This document shows, piece after piece, positions 41,510 through 49,211 of a stretch of 64,000 bases of DNA. How positions within the stretch are numbered: position 1 is the stretch's first letter; every line of letters begins with the position of its first letter. A model generated the notes under the pieces. The model was not told where the DNA came from and searched no databases. It saw only the letters and a program-made list of their open reading frames with translations. This DNA comes from Anaerolineales bacterium (lineage in GTDB: Bacteria; Chloroflexota; Anaerolineae; Anaerolineales; UBA11579): assembly GCA_019454165.1 (NCBI GenBank), contig CP075367.1, positions 891,971 to 955,970 of the forward strand. The letters are read 5' to 3'. The position numbers were made by a program, and so were the translations under genes.

Positions 41510-42172
41510 ATGACTGAAGCAAGCACCCAAGTATTGGACATTAGCCAGGCAGCCAGTGAAAAGATCGCTGAGCTGATCCGGACGCGCGGCAAAGAAGGGC
41601 TGGCGGTGCGGGTAGGCATCCGTGGCACGCTGCCCGGGGGCGGCTACCAGACCGAGTTCAAGTTCCAGGAGCGCAGCAATGCGACGCCTGAGGATATTGT
41701 GCAGCCGGCCGGCGAGTTCGATTTCCTGTTCGCCCCGGATGTGGCCGAGAAGGTGAAGGGCTGCCGGGTGGACTATGACGACCAGCGCTATGCGGCTGGC
41801 TTCAATATTGAATACCCGCCGACGCCGTTCGGCCCGCCGGCCGAGCGCGTGCGCACGGACTGGAGCGACCCGCTGGCGATCCAGGTGCAGCAGGTGATCA
41901 ATGATTTCATCAACCCCGGTGTGGCCGGACACGGCGGCTGGGTGTTGCTGACGGATGTGCGCGACACTTCGGTGTATGTGGAGATGGGCGGCGGCTGCCA
42001 GGGCTGCGGCCTCTCGGCGGTGACGCTGCGCCAGGGGATCGAGCGCGCCATTATGGAGGCGGTGCCTGAGGTGAAGGAAGTGATCGATATCACCGAGCAC
42101 GGCGAGGGTGAGAATCCGTATTATGCGCAGGATGCGGCGCAGGCGATGGGTGGGGCGTCTCCGTTGGCGTGA
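41510..42172 (+). CDS. nfuA: NfuA-type Fe-S cluster carrier (degenerate A-type domain + NifU C-terminal domain)
   Basis: 220 residues. The N-terminal half resembles IscA/HesB (ISQAASEKIAELIRTRG ... GFNIEYP) but lacks the cluster-binding cysteines, as in E. coli NfuA. The C-terminal NifU domain (about 120-205) has the cluster motif GGGCQGCGLSAVTL with the CxxC. It receives and delivers 4Fe-4S clusters to target proteins. No isc or suf genes are near. A repeat-derived hairpin downstream serves as terminator. Confidence 0.93.
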   Translation: MTEASTQVLDISQAASEKIAELIRTRGKEGLAVRVGIRGTLPGGGYQTEFKFQERSNATPEDIVQPAGEFDFLFAPDVAEKVKGCRVDYDDQRYAAGFNIEYPPTPFGPPAERVRTDWSDPLAIQVQQVINDFINPGVAGHGGWVLLTDVRDTSVYVEMGGGCQGCGLSAVTLRQGIERAIMEAVPEVKEVIDITEHGEGENPYYAQDAAQAMGGASPLA

Positions 42173-42593
42173 TTTTTGAGCGGTAAGCGGTAAGCTGTAA
42201 GCGGTAAGTTGTAAGCTAAAGGCAAACCACAAAGGCACAAAGAGCACAAAGGAAACTTTGTGCTCTTTTTTTATTGTGTGTTTGGGTGAGTGAGGGCGGG
42301 TCTGAGACCCACCCATACGTTGTGCATCCCGAGCGTAGCGAGGGATCCTTGTGAGGTGTATGGGTAAGATGCGGGGTGCGTGGAAGATGGGTGAATGGTG
42401 GGTCCTTCCCTGAGCGAGTGTCGGCGGTCAGGTGTGGATTAATAAACCCGGTCAGGATGACACGGGGTGTTTGGGGGATGGGCGCAGCAGTGGGTAGGGG
42501 CGGGGTACCCCCGCCCTACGATATGCGGGCATGATGACGCGTGGTGGTCGCAAAAAAATCAGCAAAAGCTTTGTGCTCTTTGTGTCTTTGTGG
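42173..42593. repeat. Repeat-rich intergenic region after nfuA
   Basis: It contains GTAAGC-type tandem repeats (about 42181-42219), a CCACAAAGGCACAAAG arm (42227-42243), degenerate and full GTAGGGGC palindromes (42295-42320 and 42494-42519), a copy of the ~100-base unit (about 42381-42480), and a lone CTTTGTG-type arm (about 42574-42597). ORFs crossing it are repeat shadows. Confidence 0.85.
42239..42272 (+). terminator. nfuA terminator formed by a dispersed repeat
   Basis: AAAGAGCACAAAG, loop GAAA, CTTTGTGCTCTTT and a T-run. The left arm is part of the CCACAAAG repeat family. Confidence 0.85.
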
Positions 42594-43151
42594 TTATTCC
42601 GTTCGCCAGTATTGACCGTTGGCGCGGTGCATGAGCTTGAATTCAATGAGGCCGCGGCGCAGGCTGGCGGTGTCATCGTGCAGGCGGCTGAGGGTGGTGT
42701 TGACCTCTTTTTCGGAGTAGCGCTTGTTGGGTTTGAACAGGCTGGCGGCGTGGCGCAGGACGACTTCGAGCTTTTTGCGCTGGGCGGGCAGGGACTTCAG
42801 GCGGCCGTCAGGCCGGGTGAAGTTACGCATGACGGCACGGTCGTAGGCGTGCATGTCTACATCTTCGGCGAGGGCGGGCAGGGTGTCTTTGGCGAGCAGG
42901 CGCTCGGCCATGTGTTCGAGGCGGTCAGTGCGCAGTTCGTAGATGCTGTAATGGCCTTCGGCGCGGGCGCGCACAAGGCCGGCGCGGGCGAGGATGTTGA
43001 GGTGGTGCGAGACGGTGGGTTCGGAGAGTTGGAGCAGGCTGGCGAGCTCTTCGACGGCGTGGGGGGATTGGGCGAGGATGCCGGCAATCTTGAGGCGTTT
43101 GGGTTCGGCAAGGGCTTTGAAGAATTCGAGGAGGTCGGTTTGAGTGGTCAT
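42594..43151 (-). CDS. ArsR-type winged-helix regulator with DUF2087 domain
   Basis: 185 residues from the ATG at 43151. N-terminal ArsR helix-turn-helix: LLEFFKALAEPKRLKIAGILA and SLLQLSEPTVSHHLNILARAGLV. C-terminal DUF2087: FTRPDGRLKSLPAQRKKLEVVLRHAASLF and YSEKEVNTTLSRLHDDTASLRRGLIEFKLMHRANGQYWR. Such fusions are regulators of unknown ligand; no metal-binding Cys cluster is seen. An ATTAGA-N6-TCTAAT inverted repeat lies upstream. A 20-codon-longer start would cover that site and is rejected. Confidence 0.88.
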   Translation of the reverse strand: MTTQTDLLEFFKALAEPKRLKIAGILAQSPHAVEELASLLQLSEPTVSHHLNILARAGLVRARAEGHYSIYELRTDRLEHMAERLLAKDTLPALAEDVDMHAYDRAVMRNFTRPDGRLKSLPAQRKKLEVVLRHAASLFKPNKRYSEKEVNTTLSRLHDDTASLRRGLIEFKLMHRANGQYWRTE

Positions 43152-43166
43152 GGGTGTGTCAAATTG

Positions 43167-43184
43167 ATTAGATGGATGTCTAAT
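43167..43184. promoter_or_regulatory. Probable operator of the ArsR-type gene
   Basis: ATTAGA-N6-TCTAAT inverted repeat, AT-rich, 16 bases before the start codon, overlapping the expected promoter. The form is typical of ArsR-family autoregulation. Confidence 0.6.
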
Positions 43185-43211
43185 TGTAAGGGGGAGGGTT
43201 TGGTGGGTCAA

Positions 43212-43540
43212 GGGGATGGGAGTGTATGTGAGATGCGCGTTGTGTGGAAGATGTGTGAATGGTGGGTCCTTCCCTGGTCTGGCATCGGCGATTCTGGTGT
43301 GGATGGAGAAACCCGGTCAGGATGACACGGGGGTGTTGGGGGTGGGCGATGTTTGGAATATGTGTGAATACGGATTCCTCCCTGAGGTGGGCTCGGCGGG
43401 CGGGTGTGGATTTATAGCCCGGTCGGAATGACACGGGTGTGTTTGGTAGGGGCGGGGTAACCCCGCCCCTACGTGTGAAGAAGCGCAGGCGGGCGGGGGA
43501 GGATTTATAAAGCGGGTCGGAATGACAAAGGGGTGCTAAA
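43212..43540. repeat. Repeat-rich intergenic region before the sigma factor gene
   Basis: Two clear copies of the ~100-base unit (about 43236-43340 and 43348-43440) and a partial one (about 43480-43530), plus a GTAGGGGC palindrome (43446-43472). No gene seen. Confidence 0.85.
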
Positions 43541-43542
43541 AC

Positions 43543-43572
43543 AAAAAGCCGCTCTCCGAGCGGCTTTTTTGT
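43543..43572. terminator. Rho-independent terminator after the sigma factor gene
   Basis: A-run, GCCGCTC/GAGCGGC stem with loop TCC and T-run; it can act in both directions. Confidence 0.9.
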
Positions 43573-43587
43573 TTAGATTGCGCCGGG

Positions 43588-44748
43588 CTAGGTGCCCTGG
43601 ATGTAGTCACGCAGTTGGCGGGCGCGGAGGGGGTGGCGCAGGCGGCGCAGGGCTTTGCCCTCGATCTGGCGGATGCGCTCACGAGTGAGGCCGAACTTCT
43701 CGCCGACTTCTTCGAGGGTGTAGTAGCGCCCGTTCTCGAGGCCGAAGCGCAGGCGCAGGATGCGGGCTTCACGCGGGCTGAGCGTGCCGAGCACTTCGTG
43801 AACCTTCTGCTCCATCATGTTCTTGTAGGCGGTCTGGCTGGGGCTGGGGCTGTTCTCGTCTTCGACGAACATGCCCAGCTCGGAGTCCTCTTCGTCGCCG
43901 ACGGGGCTCTCGAGCGAGAGCGGCAGCCAACTGACGCGCAGCATCCAATCGATCTTGCCGACATCCTCTTTCATCTCTTTGGCCAACTCCTCCAGCGAGG
44001 GCGGCTGGCCGTTCTTCTGCTCGAGCGTGTGGGCGGTCTTGTAGAGCAAACGAATGCGATCGATCATATGGACTGGCACGCGGATCGTGCGCCCCTGGTC
44101 GGCAATGGCACGCGTGATGGTCTGGCGGATCCACCAGGTGGCATAGGTGGAGAAGCGGAAGCCGCGGCGGTGGTCAAACTTGCTGACGGCTTTCATCAGG
44201 CCCAGGTTGCCCTCCTGAATGAGATCGAGGAAGGGCACGCCGCGGCCCATGTACTTCTTGGCGATGCTGACCACGAGGCGGGTGTTGGCGCGGATCAGAT
44301 GGTCACGCGCCTGGCGGCCGTCCTCCACGATGATTTCGAGCTGGGCGCGCTTGGCGGGGTTCGTGCCCTGCAACTTCTTGATCTGGCTGAGGGCCTTCTT
44401 GGCGGCCTCAATGCGCTTGGCCAGGCTGACCTCCTGCTCCATGTTGAGCAGAGGCACGGCTGACATTTCTTTCAGGTACAGGCCCACCGTGTCGATGACC
44501 TCGTCGGCCGGCAGCTCGTAGGCTTCGGCGGCGTCGGCGTCCGGCTCGGCCGTGCCGAGGGCGGCCAGGCTGTCGTCGTCGGCCTCCTCGTCGTTGGCGT
44601 AGTGCCATTGCAGGCGCTGGAAGTCTTGCAGCTCATCCGGCATAAAGCCGCCGGGGCTGGCGTTGTTGGACAGCTCCTCGAGCGGGTTGTCCTCGAACAG
44701 CACGGGCTGCTCGGGTGCATCGTCATCAGGATGGGACTGAAAAGACAT
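43588..44748 (-). CDS. sigA: RNA polymerase primary-type sigma factor (SigA/RpoD)
   Basis: 386 residues. Acidic N-terminus without a full region 1.1; region 1.2 [21 protein letters not shown]; region 2 with [70 protein letters not shown]; region 3; region 4.2 [20 protein letters not shown]. It directs the polymerase to TTGACA/TATAAT promoters of the kind found in this window. yceD lies 36 bases upstream in the same direction, and the common promoter is at 45.4 kb. Confidence 0.95.
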   Translation of the reverse strand: MSFQSHPDDDAPEQPVLFEDNPLEELSNNASPGGFMPDELQDFQRLQWHYANDEEADDDSLAALGTAEPDADAAEAYELPADEVIDTVGLYLKEMSAVPLLNMEQEVSLAKRIEAAKKALSQIKKLQGTNPAKRAQLEIIVEDGRQARDHLIRANTRLVVSIAKKYMGRGVPFLDLIQEGNLGLMKAVSKFDHRRGFRFSTYATWWIRQTITRAIADQGRTIRVPVHMIDRIRLLYKTAHTLEQKNGQPPSLEELAKEMKEDVGKIDWMLRVSWLPLSLESPVGDEEDSELGMFVEDENSPSPSQTAYKNMMEQKVHEVLGTLSPREARILRLRFGLENGRYYTLEEVGEKFGLTRERIRQIEGKALRRLRHPLRARQLRDYIQGT

Positions 44749-44784
44749 AACTCCTCCTTGCGGTGGCTCAGGTGCGCTACCGAG

Positions 44785-45330
44785 CTACTCTTTCGGGTCC
44801 AGCAGGTCTTTGAGGGCGGCGAAGCGCGGGTCAGCAGCCTCGTCGTCCGGGGTGGGCGGGGTATCGGCCGTTTGGGGATGGCCGCAGTCGCTGTGGTTGC
44901 GGTTGGCGCCGCACACGCTGCACAGGCCTTTGCAGTCAGGGCGGCAGAGCGGGGTGATGGGCATATCCAGCAGCAGGTACTCGCGGGCCAGGGGAGCCAG
45001 ATCGATCTGGTGGCTGGGGGGCACGAGCAGGTGCGATTCGGTGACGGAACGCTCGTCGAAGGCGTAGAGCTCGGTGAAATCAGTGGCGATGGCCAGCTCG
45101 AAGGGGTCGAGGCAGCGGGCGCAATCGGCCGGGGTGCGGCCGCTGAGGGTGACCTGGGCCACGAGGCCCTGCGGGGTGCGGCCAAAGGTCACCGCGCCCT
45201 TGAGGTCACGCACGGTGAAGTCCTCGGAGAGGACCATTTCGCCCACGTCAAACTCGATGGTGCGGCTGTAACCGGCATCGGCCTTGACCAGGAAGCCTAC
45301 ATTGATGCGTAAGGGGTTGCTTTTAGTCAT
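44785..45330 (-). CDS. yceD: DUF177 family protein (YceD)
   Basis: 181 residues. TLSGRTPADCARCLDPFELAI and LDMPITPLCRPDCKGLCSVCGANRN are the Cys-rich DUF177 signatures. YceD is linked with 23S rRNA accumulation and is usually followed by rpmF (bL32). Here rpmF is absent and the sigma factor gene follows instead, an unusual pairing. The C-terminal tail is acidic. Confidence 0.92.
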   Translation of the reverse strand: MTKSNPLRINVGFLVKADAGYSRTIEFDVGEMVLSEDFTVRDLKGAVTFGRTPQGLVAQVTLSGRTPADCARCLDPFELAIATDFTELYAFDERSVTESHLLVPPSHQIDLAPLAREYLLLDMPITPLCRPDCKGLCSVCGANRNHSDCGHPQTADTPPTPDDEAADPRFAALKDLLDPKE

Positions 45331-45380
45331 GGTGAGGAAAAAGTGGAGGGCCGGTAGGGGCGAAATTTAGCGTCCTGATT

Positions 45381-45419
45381 CAAAAAGAATCCTTTGCGAC
45401 CGAGATTGCAAAGGATTCT
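45381..45419 (-). terminator. Promoter-proximal terminator/attenuator ahead of yceD-sigA
   Basis: On the minus strand AGAATCCTTTGC pairs with GCAAAGGATTCT (45419-45408 with 45397-45386) around a ten-base loop and runs into TTTTT. It begins only about 10 bases after the predicted transcription start and 50 bases before yceD, so it could abort most transcripts. Confidence 0.78.
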
Positions 45420-45434
45420 GAATAAGTTTCGAAG

Positions 45435-45463
45435 ATTATAACAAAAATTGCAGAATCGGTCAA
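45435..45463 (-). promoter_or_regulatory. Promoter of yceD-sigA
   Basis: Minus strand TTGACC (45463-45458), 17-base spacer, TATAAT (45440-45435); predicted start near 45428. Confidence 0.88.
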
Positions 45464-45556
45464 TCACCAGCCGAAAATGCAGGTTGAGTCAGGGAATCTG
45501 CCCTGTACATGCGGGTTTTGGGTTTCTGAGTAGAGTCTTTGTTCTGAATCAGGCTT

Positions 45557-45590
45557 TTGCGTAACGCTTTTTTGCATATAGAATGCTGGC
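45557..45590 (+). promoter_or_regulatory. Leaderless promoter of rdgB
   Basis: TTGCGT (45557-45562), 16-base spacer, TAGAAT (45579-45584), then six bases and the ATG. No Shine-Dalgarno sequence. Confidence 0.72.
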
Positions 45591-46187
45591 ATGCCCAAGC
45601 TGCTGATCGCCACCAATAACCTGGGGAAAGTGCAGGAGATGAAGGCACTGCTGGCTGGCCTGCCGGAGATCGAGCTGTACACGCCGGCCGAGCTGGGTCT
45701 GGCGCTCGACCCGCCGGAGACAGGCGCTACGTATATGGAGAACGCGGCCATCAAGGCGCTGGTGTTCGCCCAGGCTGCCCAGCTGCCATCGCTGGCCGAT
45801 GACAGCGGGCTGGAGGTGGCCGCCCTGGCGGGAGCGCCCGGGCTGCACTCGGCGCGCTATGCCAGCCCGCAGGGGGCGACGGACGCGGACAACCGCGCCT
45901 ACTTGTTGGCGCAGTTGGCCACACATGCGCCGCCGTGGCCGGCGCGCTTCGTCTCGAGCGTGTGCCTGGCCCTGCCGGACGGGCGCACGTTCTTTGCCGA
46001 GGGCGAGTGCGTCGGCGAGATCACCGCGCAGGCACGCGGCAGCGGCGGCTTTGGCTACGATGCGCTGTTCGTGGTGGCCGGCACGGGGCTGACGATGGCG
46101 GAGCTGCGCTTTGAGGACAAGAACCAGATCAGCCACCGGGCGCGGGCGGTGCAGGGAATTAGCGATCAGCTGTCAGCAATCAGCTAA
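45591..46187 (+). CDS. rdgB: XTP/dITP diphosphatase (RdgB/HAM1)
   Basis: 198 residues. KLLIATNNLGKVQEMKALL, LADDSGLEVAALAGAPGLHSARYA and GSGGFGYDALFVV are the Ham1 motifs. The enzyme removes non-canonical purine triphosphates in the cytoplasm. The last dozen residues (QGISDQLSAIS) are encoded by a dispersed repeat that begins at the 3' end, so the natural C-terminus was probably altered by the repeat. Apparently leaderless. Confidence 0.95.
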   Translation: MPKLLIATNNLGKVQEMKALLAGLPEIELYTPAELGLALDPPETGATYMENAAIKALVFAQAAQLPSLADDSGLEVAALAGAPGLHSARYASPQGATDADNRAYLLAQLATHAPPWPARFVSSVCLALPDGRTFFAEGECVGEITAQARGSGGFGYDALFVVAGTGLTMAELRFEDKNQISHRARAVQGISDQLSAIS

Positions 46188-46350
46188 AAGCTGTAAGCGG
46201 TAAGCCATAAGCAAAGGCAGGCAAAACCTCACCACAAAGACACAAAGGGCACGAAGGAAATTCGAAAAATATTTCTTTGTGTTCTTTGTGCCTTTGTGGT
46301 TGCTTAGCTTTTAGCTTACAGCTTAGCGCTTATGGCTTACTGCTATAATC
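46160..46350. repeat. Nested inverted repeat between rdgB and the zinc-ribbon gene
   Basis: Outer arms contain AGCTGTAAGCGGTAAGC-type sequence (46182-46212) and its reverse complement (about 46302-46343). Inner arms are CCACAAAGACACAAAGG (46231-46247) and CTTTGTGCCTTTGTGG (46284-46299). It combines the GTAAGC and CCACAAAG families, as does the region after nfuA. Confidence 0.8.
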
Positions 46351-46389
46351 AGATGAATCAGCAATCAAATTAAGCTAAGGACTTTTTGA

Positions 46390-46878
46390 ATGACCTACGA
46401 AGAAGTGCTGGAAAAAGCAGTGGCCGAGGGTGCGATCCGTGCCTTTCGTCTGAGTGACAATACCGCGTATGCGTATCGCTTGAAGGACGGCAAGTACCAG
46501 GCGCGCAGCCTGGTGGCCCGCGAGGGCAACTGGGCGCTTGGCCCGGTGCTGGTGAGCGGCAAAGCCGTGGGCCGCACGGCCGACGGCTGGTACGAGGTGG
46601 TGGGGCTGCCGCACCGCGCCCAGCCCATCGGCGGCGAGGCGGCTGAGCACAACGCCGGCTACAGCGATGTCAGCCTGCGCCAGTGCTACAGCTGCAAGCA
46701 GTTCAAGCCGCAGGCCGAGTTCGCCCGCGAGGGCGGCGACGCCCACCGCAACTGGGAATGCAACGAGTGCTATGAGCGCCGCACGCGCGAGCTGGCCATG
46801 CTGGCCCCGAGCCGCCGCGGCGACTTTTTGGACAAAGACACCCTGGTGTCTCCGCCGCCGCCGCAGGGCAAGATCTAA
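46390..46878 (+). CDS. Zinc-ribbon protein, unknown function
   Basis: 162 residues. The first hundred residues form a beta-rich part (AFRLSDNTAYAYRLKDGKYQ, EGNWALGPVLVSGKAVG). Then QCYSCKQFKP ... WECNECYERRTRE gives two CxxC pairs, a zinc ribbon like those of HNH-associated or rubredoxin-type knuckles. No HNH catalytic residues follow. A TATAAT box at about 46344 and an AAGGA site are present. The next gene starts inside its stop codon (TAATG). Confidence 0.75.
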   Translation: MTYEEVLEKAVAEGAIRAFRLSDNTAYAYRLKDGKYQARSLVAREGNWALGPVLVSGKAVGRTADGWYEVVGLPHRAQPIGGEAAEHNAGYSDVSLRQCYSCKQFKPQAEFAREGGDAHRNWECNECYERRTRELAMLAPSRRGDFLDKDTLVSPPPPQGKI

Positions 46879-47060
46879 TGTCACTGCTCAAACTGTTCGC
46901 GATCGGCCTGGGCCTGATGGGCTTCATCTTCCTGTTGCAGGGGCTGGGCCTGACGGCCAATATCATGGCGCCGAGCTTCATGGACAACGACCTGCGCTGG
47001 TCGCTGGTGGGGATTGTGGCCATGGTGGCGGCCCTGCTGCTGTGGCAGCGCAAGGCCTGA
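46878..47060 (+). CDS. Small two-segment membrane protein
   Basis: 60 residues. Hydrophobic stretches at about 4-26 and 40-57, with NIMAPSFMDNDLRW between them. Its ATG overlaps the preceding stop codon by one base, so translation is coupled to the zinc-ribbon protein. No family recognised. Confidence 0.7.
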   Translation: MSLLKLFAIGLGLMGFIFLLQGLGLTANIMAPSFMDNDLRWSLVGIVAMVAALLLWQRKA

Positions 47061-47225
47061 CCTCGAAATCCGCACATTTCAATGCGCCGAGCTTGCTCGG
47101 CGCATTGGCTTTAAAGCGGCCCGGCAGCCCCTAAAAAGTACCATTTGGCTCATACGGTTTTGCGTGTTTAATCGTTATACATGAAGGCTGTTCCCCAATA
47201 CCGGACAGTCTTTTGGAGGTAAAAG

Positions 47226-48053
47226 ATGCATTCACATAAAGTTGTACTGACTTCATTGTTGGCGCTGGCCGTGCTGCTGGCCGCCTGTGGCGGCCTGAGC
47301 ACGGAAGACGCCATTGCTACGGGCATCGCCCAGACCCAGCAGATCAGCGAGCTGGAGACGGCCGCGGCGGGCGGCGGTGGGCCTACGGCCACGCCGGCTG
47401 CGCAGCAGACGGCGGCGCCTTCGGCGACTGAGGCCGGCGAGCCGACCTCGGCGATCGCGTTGGTGTCAGTGACCACTGACACCAACTGCCGCTCCGGCCC
47501 CAGCCAGCACTACACCCTCATCACGACGGTGCGGGTGGGCCAGCAGGTAGAGGTGCTCAAGACCTTTGCCGGCTCGGACTATGTGGTGGTGCAGAACCCC
47601 AACAGCTCTGGCGACTGCTGGCTGTGGCTGCGCTATGCGGACACCTCTGACTTCAGCGCATACAACCTGCCGACGGCTACCCAGCCGCCCACGCCTACGC
47701 CCACGATCACGCCTTCGCCTACGCCGTCCTTCGACTGGTCGGGCAACTGGACCATCCGCGTGTTCCACGGCGGGGTCGAGCGCACCGGGGCGATGAGCTG
47801 CTCGGTGACGGGCATGAACCTGACCTGCAGCGCGGTGACCAACCCGGGCGCGTTCGCCTATTCGTTCACCGGTACGATCGCGGCCGGCCATCAGAATGCC
47901 AGCGGCACCTTTGGCGGCACGGGCAGCGGCAACTGGCAGGCGCACATCACTGCGCCGGGCTCGGCCCAATTCATCGGCAATCTGGACATGGGCAGCTGGG
48001 AGTTCTGCGGTACGCGTTCGGGGGGCTTCCCCAGCCCGTGCAAGTGGCCTTAG
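47226..48053 (+). CDS. SH3-like domain lipoprotein, first of three paralogs
   Basis: 275 residues with a GGAGG site. Lipoprotein signal ends VLLAAC. It has STEDAIATGIAQTQQISELETAAAGGG, a Thr/Ala linker, an SH3b domain (about 80-140; TNCRSGPSQHYTLITTV ... VVVQNPNSSGDCWLWLRY), a Pro/Thr linker, and a C-terminal beta domain beginning WSGNWTI. Bacterial SH3 domains often bind wall peptides. The two following genes share this layout. Confidence 0.85.
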   Translation: MHSHKVVLTSLLALAVLLAACGGLSTEDAIATGIAQTQQISELETAAAGGGGPTATPAAQQTAAPSATEAGEPTSAIALVSVTTDTNCRSGPSQHYTLITTVRVGQQVEVLKTFAGSDYVVVQNPNSSGDCWLWLRYADTSDFSAYNLPTATQPPTPTPTITPSPTPSFDWSGNWTIRVFHGGVERTGAMSCSVTGMNLTCSAVTNPGAFAYSFTGTIAAGHQNASGTFGGTGSGNWQAHITAPGSAQFIGNLDMGSWEFCGTRSGGFPSPCKWP

Positions 48054-48088
48054 AATGGGAGCACGCTTTATCAATTTGAGGAGAGAGT

Positions 48089-48940
48089 ATGACCATTCGT
48101 AAAGGCACACTTGTAGTTCTGGCTGGGTTGGCCCTGCTGCTGGCTGCGTGTGGCGGCGGGCTGAGCACGGAGGATGCGATCGCCACCGGCATCGCCCAGA
48201 CCATGCAGATCAGCCAGTTGGAGACGGCCGCGGCCGGCGGCGGAGGCGGAGCGCAAGCCACCGCAGTGCCGCAAGGCGGCGGCGGTGGTGATGCGGGCGG
48301 TGGCGGCGGCGAGGCGACCAGCACGCTGGTGCCCACGACGGGGCCGGTGTTCATCACGGTAAGCCAGGACACCAACTGCCGCTCTGGCCCGAGCGTGGCG
48401 TACCAGCTGGTCACCACGATCTTGACCGGGCGGCAGGCGGAAGTGCTGAAGACCTTCCCCAACTCGGAGTATGTGGTGGTGCAGAACCCTAACGGCGGCG
48501 GCGACTGCTGGCTGTGGCTGCGCTACGCCAGCATGAGCGACTTCACGGCGTATAACCTGCCGACGGCCACGCAGCCGCCGACACCGACGGCAACCTTCAC
48601 GCCGACGATGACGCCGACTCCGCTGCCGAGTTTTGCGGGCACGTGGACGAACAAGACCAGCAACGGCGGTGCTACCTATTCGAACAGCATCACCTTCAAC
48701 ATCTCGGGCAACACTGTCAGCGGCAGCACTGACTGGACTGGGATCCCGTACAACTTCACCGGGACGTTGTCTGCGGATGGCCAACAAGTCAATGGCACCT
48801 GGACGGCCGGTGGCAGCAGTGGCATTTGGCAGGCTTTCCTGCTGAACCACAACCAGTTCAATGGCAACATCGGTGGCGGCTGGTCGTTCTGCGGCTGGCG
48901 CGGCGGGGCAGGTGAGCCCGGCACGTGCCTGGCTCCGTAA
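48089..48940 (+). CDS. SH3-like domain lipoprotein, second of three paralogs
   Basis: 283 residues, GAGGAGAG site. Signal ends LLLAAC; the next 30 residues match the first paralog closely (LSTEDAIATGIAQTMQISQLETAAAGG). The SH3b domain has TNCRSGPSVAYQLVTTI ... YVVVQNPNGGGDCWLWLRYA. The C-terminal beta domain (SFAGTWTNKTSNGG ... INFNISGNTVSGS-type strands) is more diverged. A Gly-rich linker replaces the Thr/Ala linker. It is 35 bases downstream of the first and followed by a strong terminator. Confidence 0.85.
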   Translation: MTIRKGTLVVLAGLALLLAACGGGLSTEDAIATGIAQTMQISQLETAAAGGGGGAQATAVPQGGGGGDAGGGGGEATSTLVPTTGPVFITVSQDTNCRSGPSVAYQLVTTILTGRQAEVLKTFPNSEYVVVQNPNGGGDCWLWLRYASMSDFTAYNLPTATQPPTPTATFTPTMTPTPLPSFAGTWTNKTSNGGATYSNSITFNISGNTVSGSTDWTGIPYNFTGTLSADGQQVNGTWTAGGSSGIWQAFLLNHNQFNGNIGGGWSFCGWRGGAGEPGTCLAP

Positions 48941-48965
48941 GACGTACGCGTTTTTCGGATCTCTG

Positions 48966-49002
48966 GCGGGGTGGTGCATATTGCACCACCCCGCTTTTTT
49001 TT
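48966..49002 (+). terminator. Strong rho-independent terminator
   Basis: GCGGGGTGGTGCA, loop TAT, TGCACCACCCCGC and eight T, after the second SH3-like lipoprotein gene. Confidence 0.95.
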
Positions 49003-49211
49003 GCAGCTACGCTGCAGTTCGCAAAGACAGATGAGCGATGACAGCATGCTGTGCTGCTTCGCAGCGCAGGCCTGAGAGGGGCGGGGTTACCCCGCCCCTA
49101 CGAGAGTCGGAAAGGGTAGTCAAAAAGCAATGAAGTATGGCGCAATGGCATTTTGCGGACGGTAAGATAGTGTGCGTTTATCTTGTGCTGCACCTTGCTC
49201 CTGGAGGATGA
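49003..49211. repeat. Intergenic region with a GTAGGGGC palindrome
   Basis: AGGGGCGGGGT, T, ACCCCGCCCCT followed by ACG (49077-49101). A CTGGAGGA ribosome site lies before the next gene. Nothing else seen. Confidence 0.75.

Noticed and set aside
42531..43325. 264-codon plus-strand ORF
   Set aside because: It is antisense to the ArsR-type gene and runs into repeats; no coding character.
48997..49080. GCATGCTGTGCTGCTTCGCAGC region as a possible attachment site
   Set aside because: No tRNA, integrase or flanking direct repeat nearby; more likely a repeat remnant.
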